From the NCBI GenBank assembly GCA_021805265.1, contig JAJZFR010000310.1, forward strand, positions 1 to 5,828: a stretch of DNA of 5,828 bases, in the 5' to 3' direction. Positions 5,482-5,828 of this stretch are shown here, piece by piece (the stretch's first letter is position 1; every line of letters begins with the position of its first letter). A program made the translations under genes and the position numbers. The notes under the pieces are model-generated. The model was not told the origin of the DNA. It did not search any database and saw only the letters and a list, made by a program, of their open reading frames with translations. Source of the DNA: Acidobacteriota bacterium. Lineage in GTDB: Bacteria > Acidobacteriota > Terriglobia > Terriglobales > Acidobacteriaceae.

Positions 5482-5828
5482 ATGGCGACTTCCACCAGCA
5501 ATCTCGTCTACGGCAAGCCCACCGCCCACCTGGCCATCCGGGTCAATTCCGGCATCGCCGCCTCGCAGACCGCCGTCTTCCGCGCCCGACAGATCTCGCC
5601 CGAGCACGGACGCGCCATCGAGATGCTCAGCCACGCCATCGAGTATCTCGCCGACGAATTCGCCCTCGAATGCATGCAGTGGAAAGGCCAGCCCCAGAAA
5701 GCCAATCCGGTTCTCGCCGCCATCGAGCTGCTCAAGGCCAAGAACCGCGAGGTCTACTACGCCTGCCCGTTCTCTCCCACCCTCGCTCAAAAGCTCCGCT
5801 CGCTCCTCCAGTGGACCCTCAACGCGCC
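5482..5828 (+). CDS. Uncharacterised protein, 3' end cut by the window edge
   Basis: An open frame of 115 complete codons from ATG at 5482 runs off the right edge with no stop. GAGGA (5469-5473) lies 8 nt upstream, a good ribosome site; it favours this start over an in-frame ATG at 5458 that lacks one. The product begins MATSTSNLVYGKPTAHLAIR and continues through a probable helical section (ISPEHGRAIEMLSHAIEYLADE, about residues 38-59). A second helical stretch (NPVLAAIELLKAKNREVYY, about 75-93) and LAQKLRSLLQWTL (101-113) follow. There are two cysteines (about 63 and 95), no signal peptide and no membrane segment. I do not recognise the family. Codons are G/C-rich at third positions like the nuo genes, supporting real coding. 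It is transcribed divergently from nuoA; no functional link can be shown. Confidence 0.8.
   Translation, partial: MATSTSNLVYGKPTAHLAIRVNSGIAASQTAVFRARQISPEHGRAIEMLSHAIEYLADEFALECMQWKGQPQKANPVLAAIELLKAKNREVYYACPFSPTLAQKLRSLLQWTLNA

Noticed and set aside
5440..5790. 116-codon minus-strand frame at the right edge
   Set aside because: It is antisense to the plus-strand gene, which has a good ribosome site. This frame has none apparent and is Gly/Glu/Asp-rich as expected of a shadow.

Overview
The window looks like an Acidobacteriota (Terriglobales-like) chromosome: G+C-rich, with compact coding on one strand. That placement rests on overall protein character and on purine-rich decamer-type intergenic sequence; no database search was possible. 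Most of the window (5094 down to 671, minus strand) is one transcription unit for the front part of respiratory complex I (NADH:quinone oxidoreductase). The order is nuoA, nuoC, nuoD, an unrecognised 105-residue gene, nuoE, nuoF. From nuoD to nuoF the stop and start codons overlap (GTGA, ATGA, TGATG), so these four genes are probably translationally coupled.

Two things are unusual about the complex I cluster. nuoB, which normally lies between nuoA and nuoC, is absent: only 21 bp separate the two genes. A small reading frame of unknown function sits exactly between nuoD and nuoE and overlaps both by 4 bp. nuoC and nuoD are separated by 143 bp, a large gap for this operon, holding purine-rich decamers and a possible 15-codon leader that overlaps the nuoD start.

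Downstream of nuoF, on the same strand and with no recognisable terminator between, is a HicB-HicA type II toxin-antitoxin pair instead of nuoG. hicB is complete (587 to 270). hicA starts with GTG at 160 and runs off the left edge of the window after 53 codons. Between them is a five-copy decamer array. hicB is about 50% G+C by hand count, clearly lower than sampled nuo segments (60-75%), which fits acquisition by transfer.

To the right of nuoA is a 387-bp divergent intergenic region. It holds a plausible nuoA promoter whose -10 hexamer is one arm of a perfect 13-bp palindrome. A plus-strand gene of unknown function then begins at 5482 and continues past the right edge.

The working picture is as follows. 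NuoA is a membrane subunit at the arm junction, NuoC and NuoD belong to the quinone-reducing module, and NuoE and NuoF form the NADH-oxidising module. The remaining subunits (B, G to N) must be encoded outside this window. I see no rRNA, tRNA, CRISPR array or transposase.
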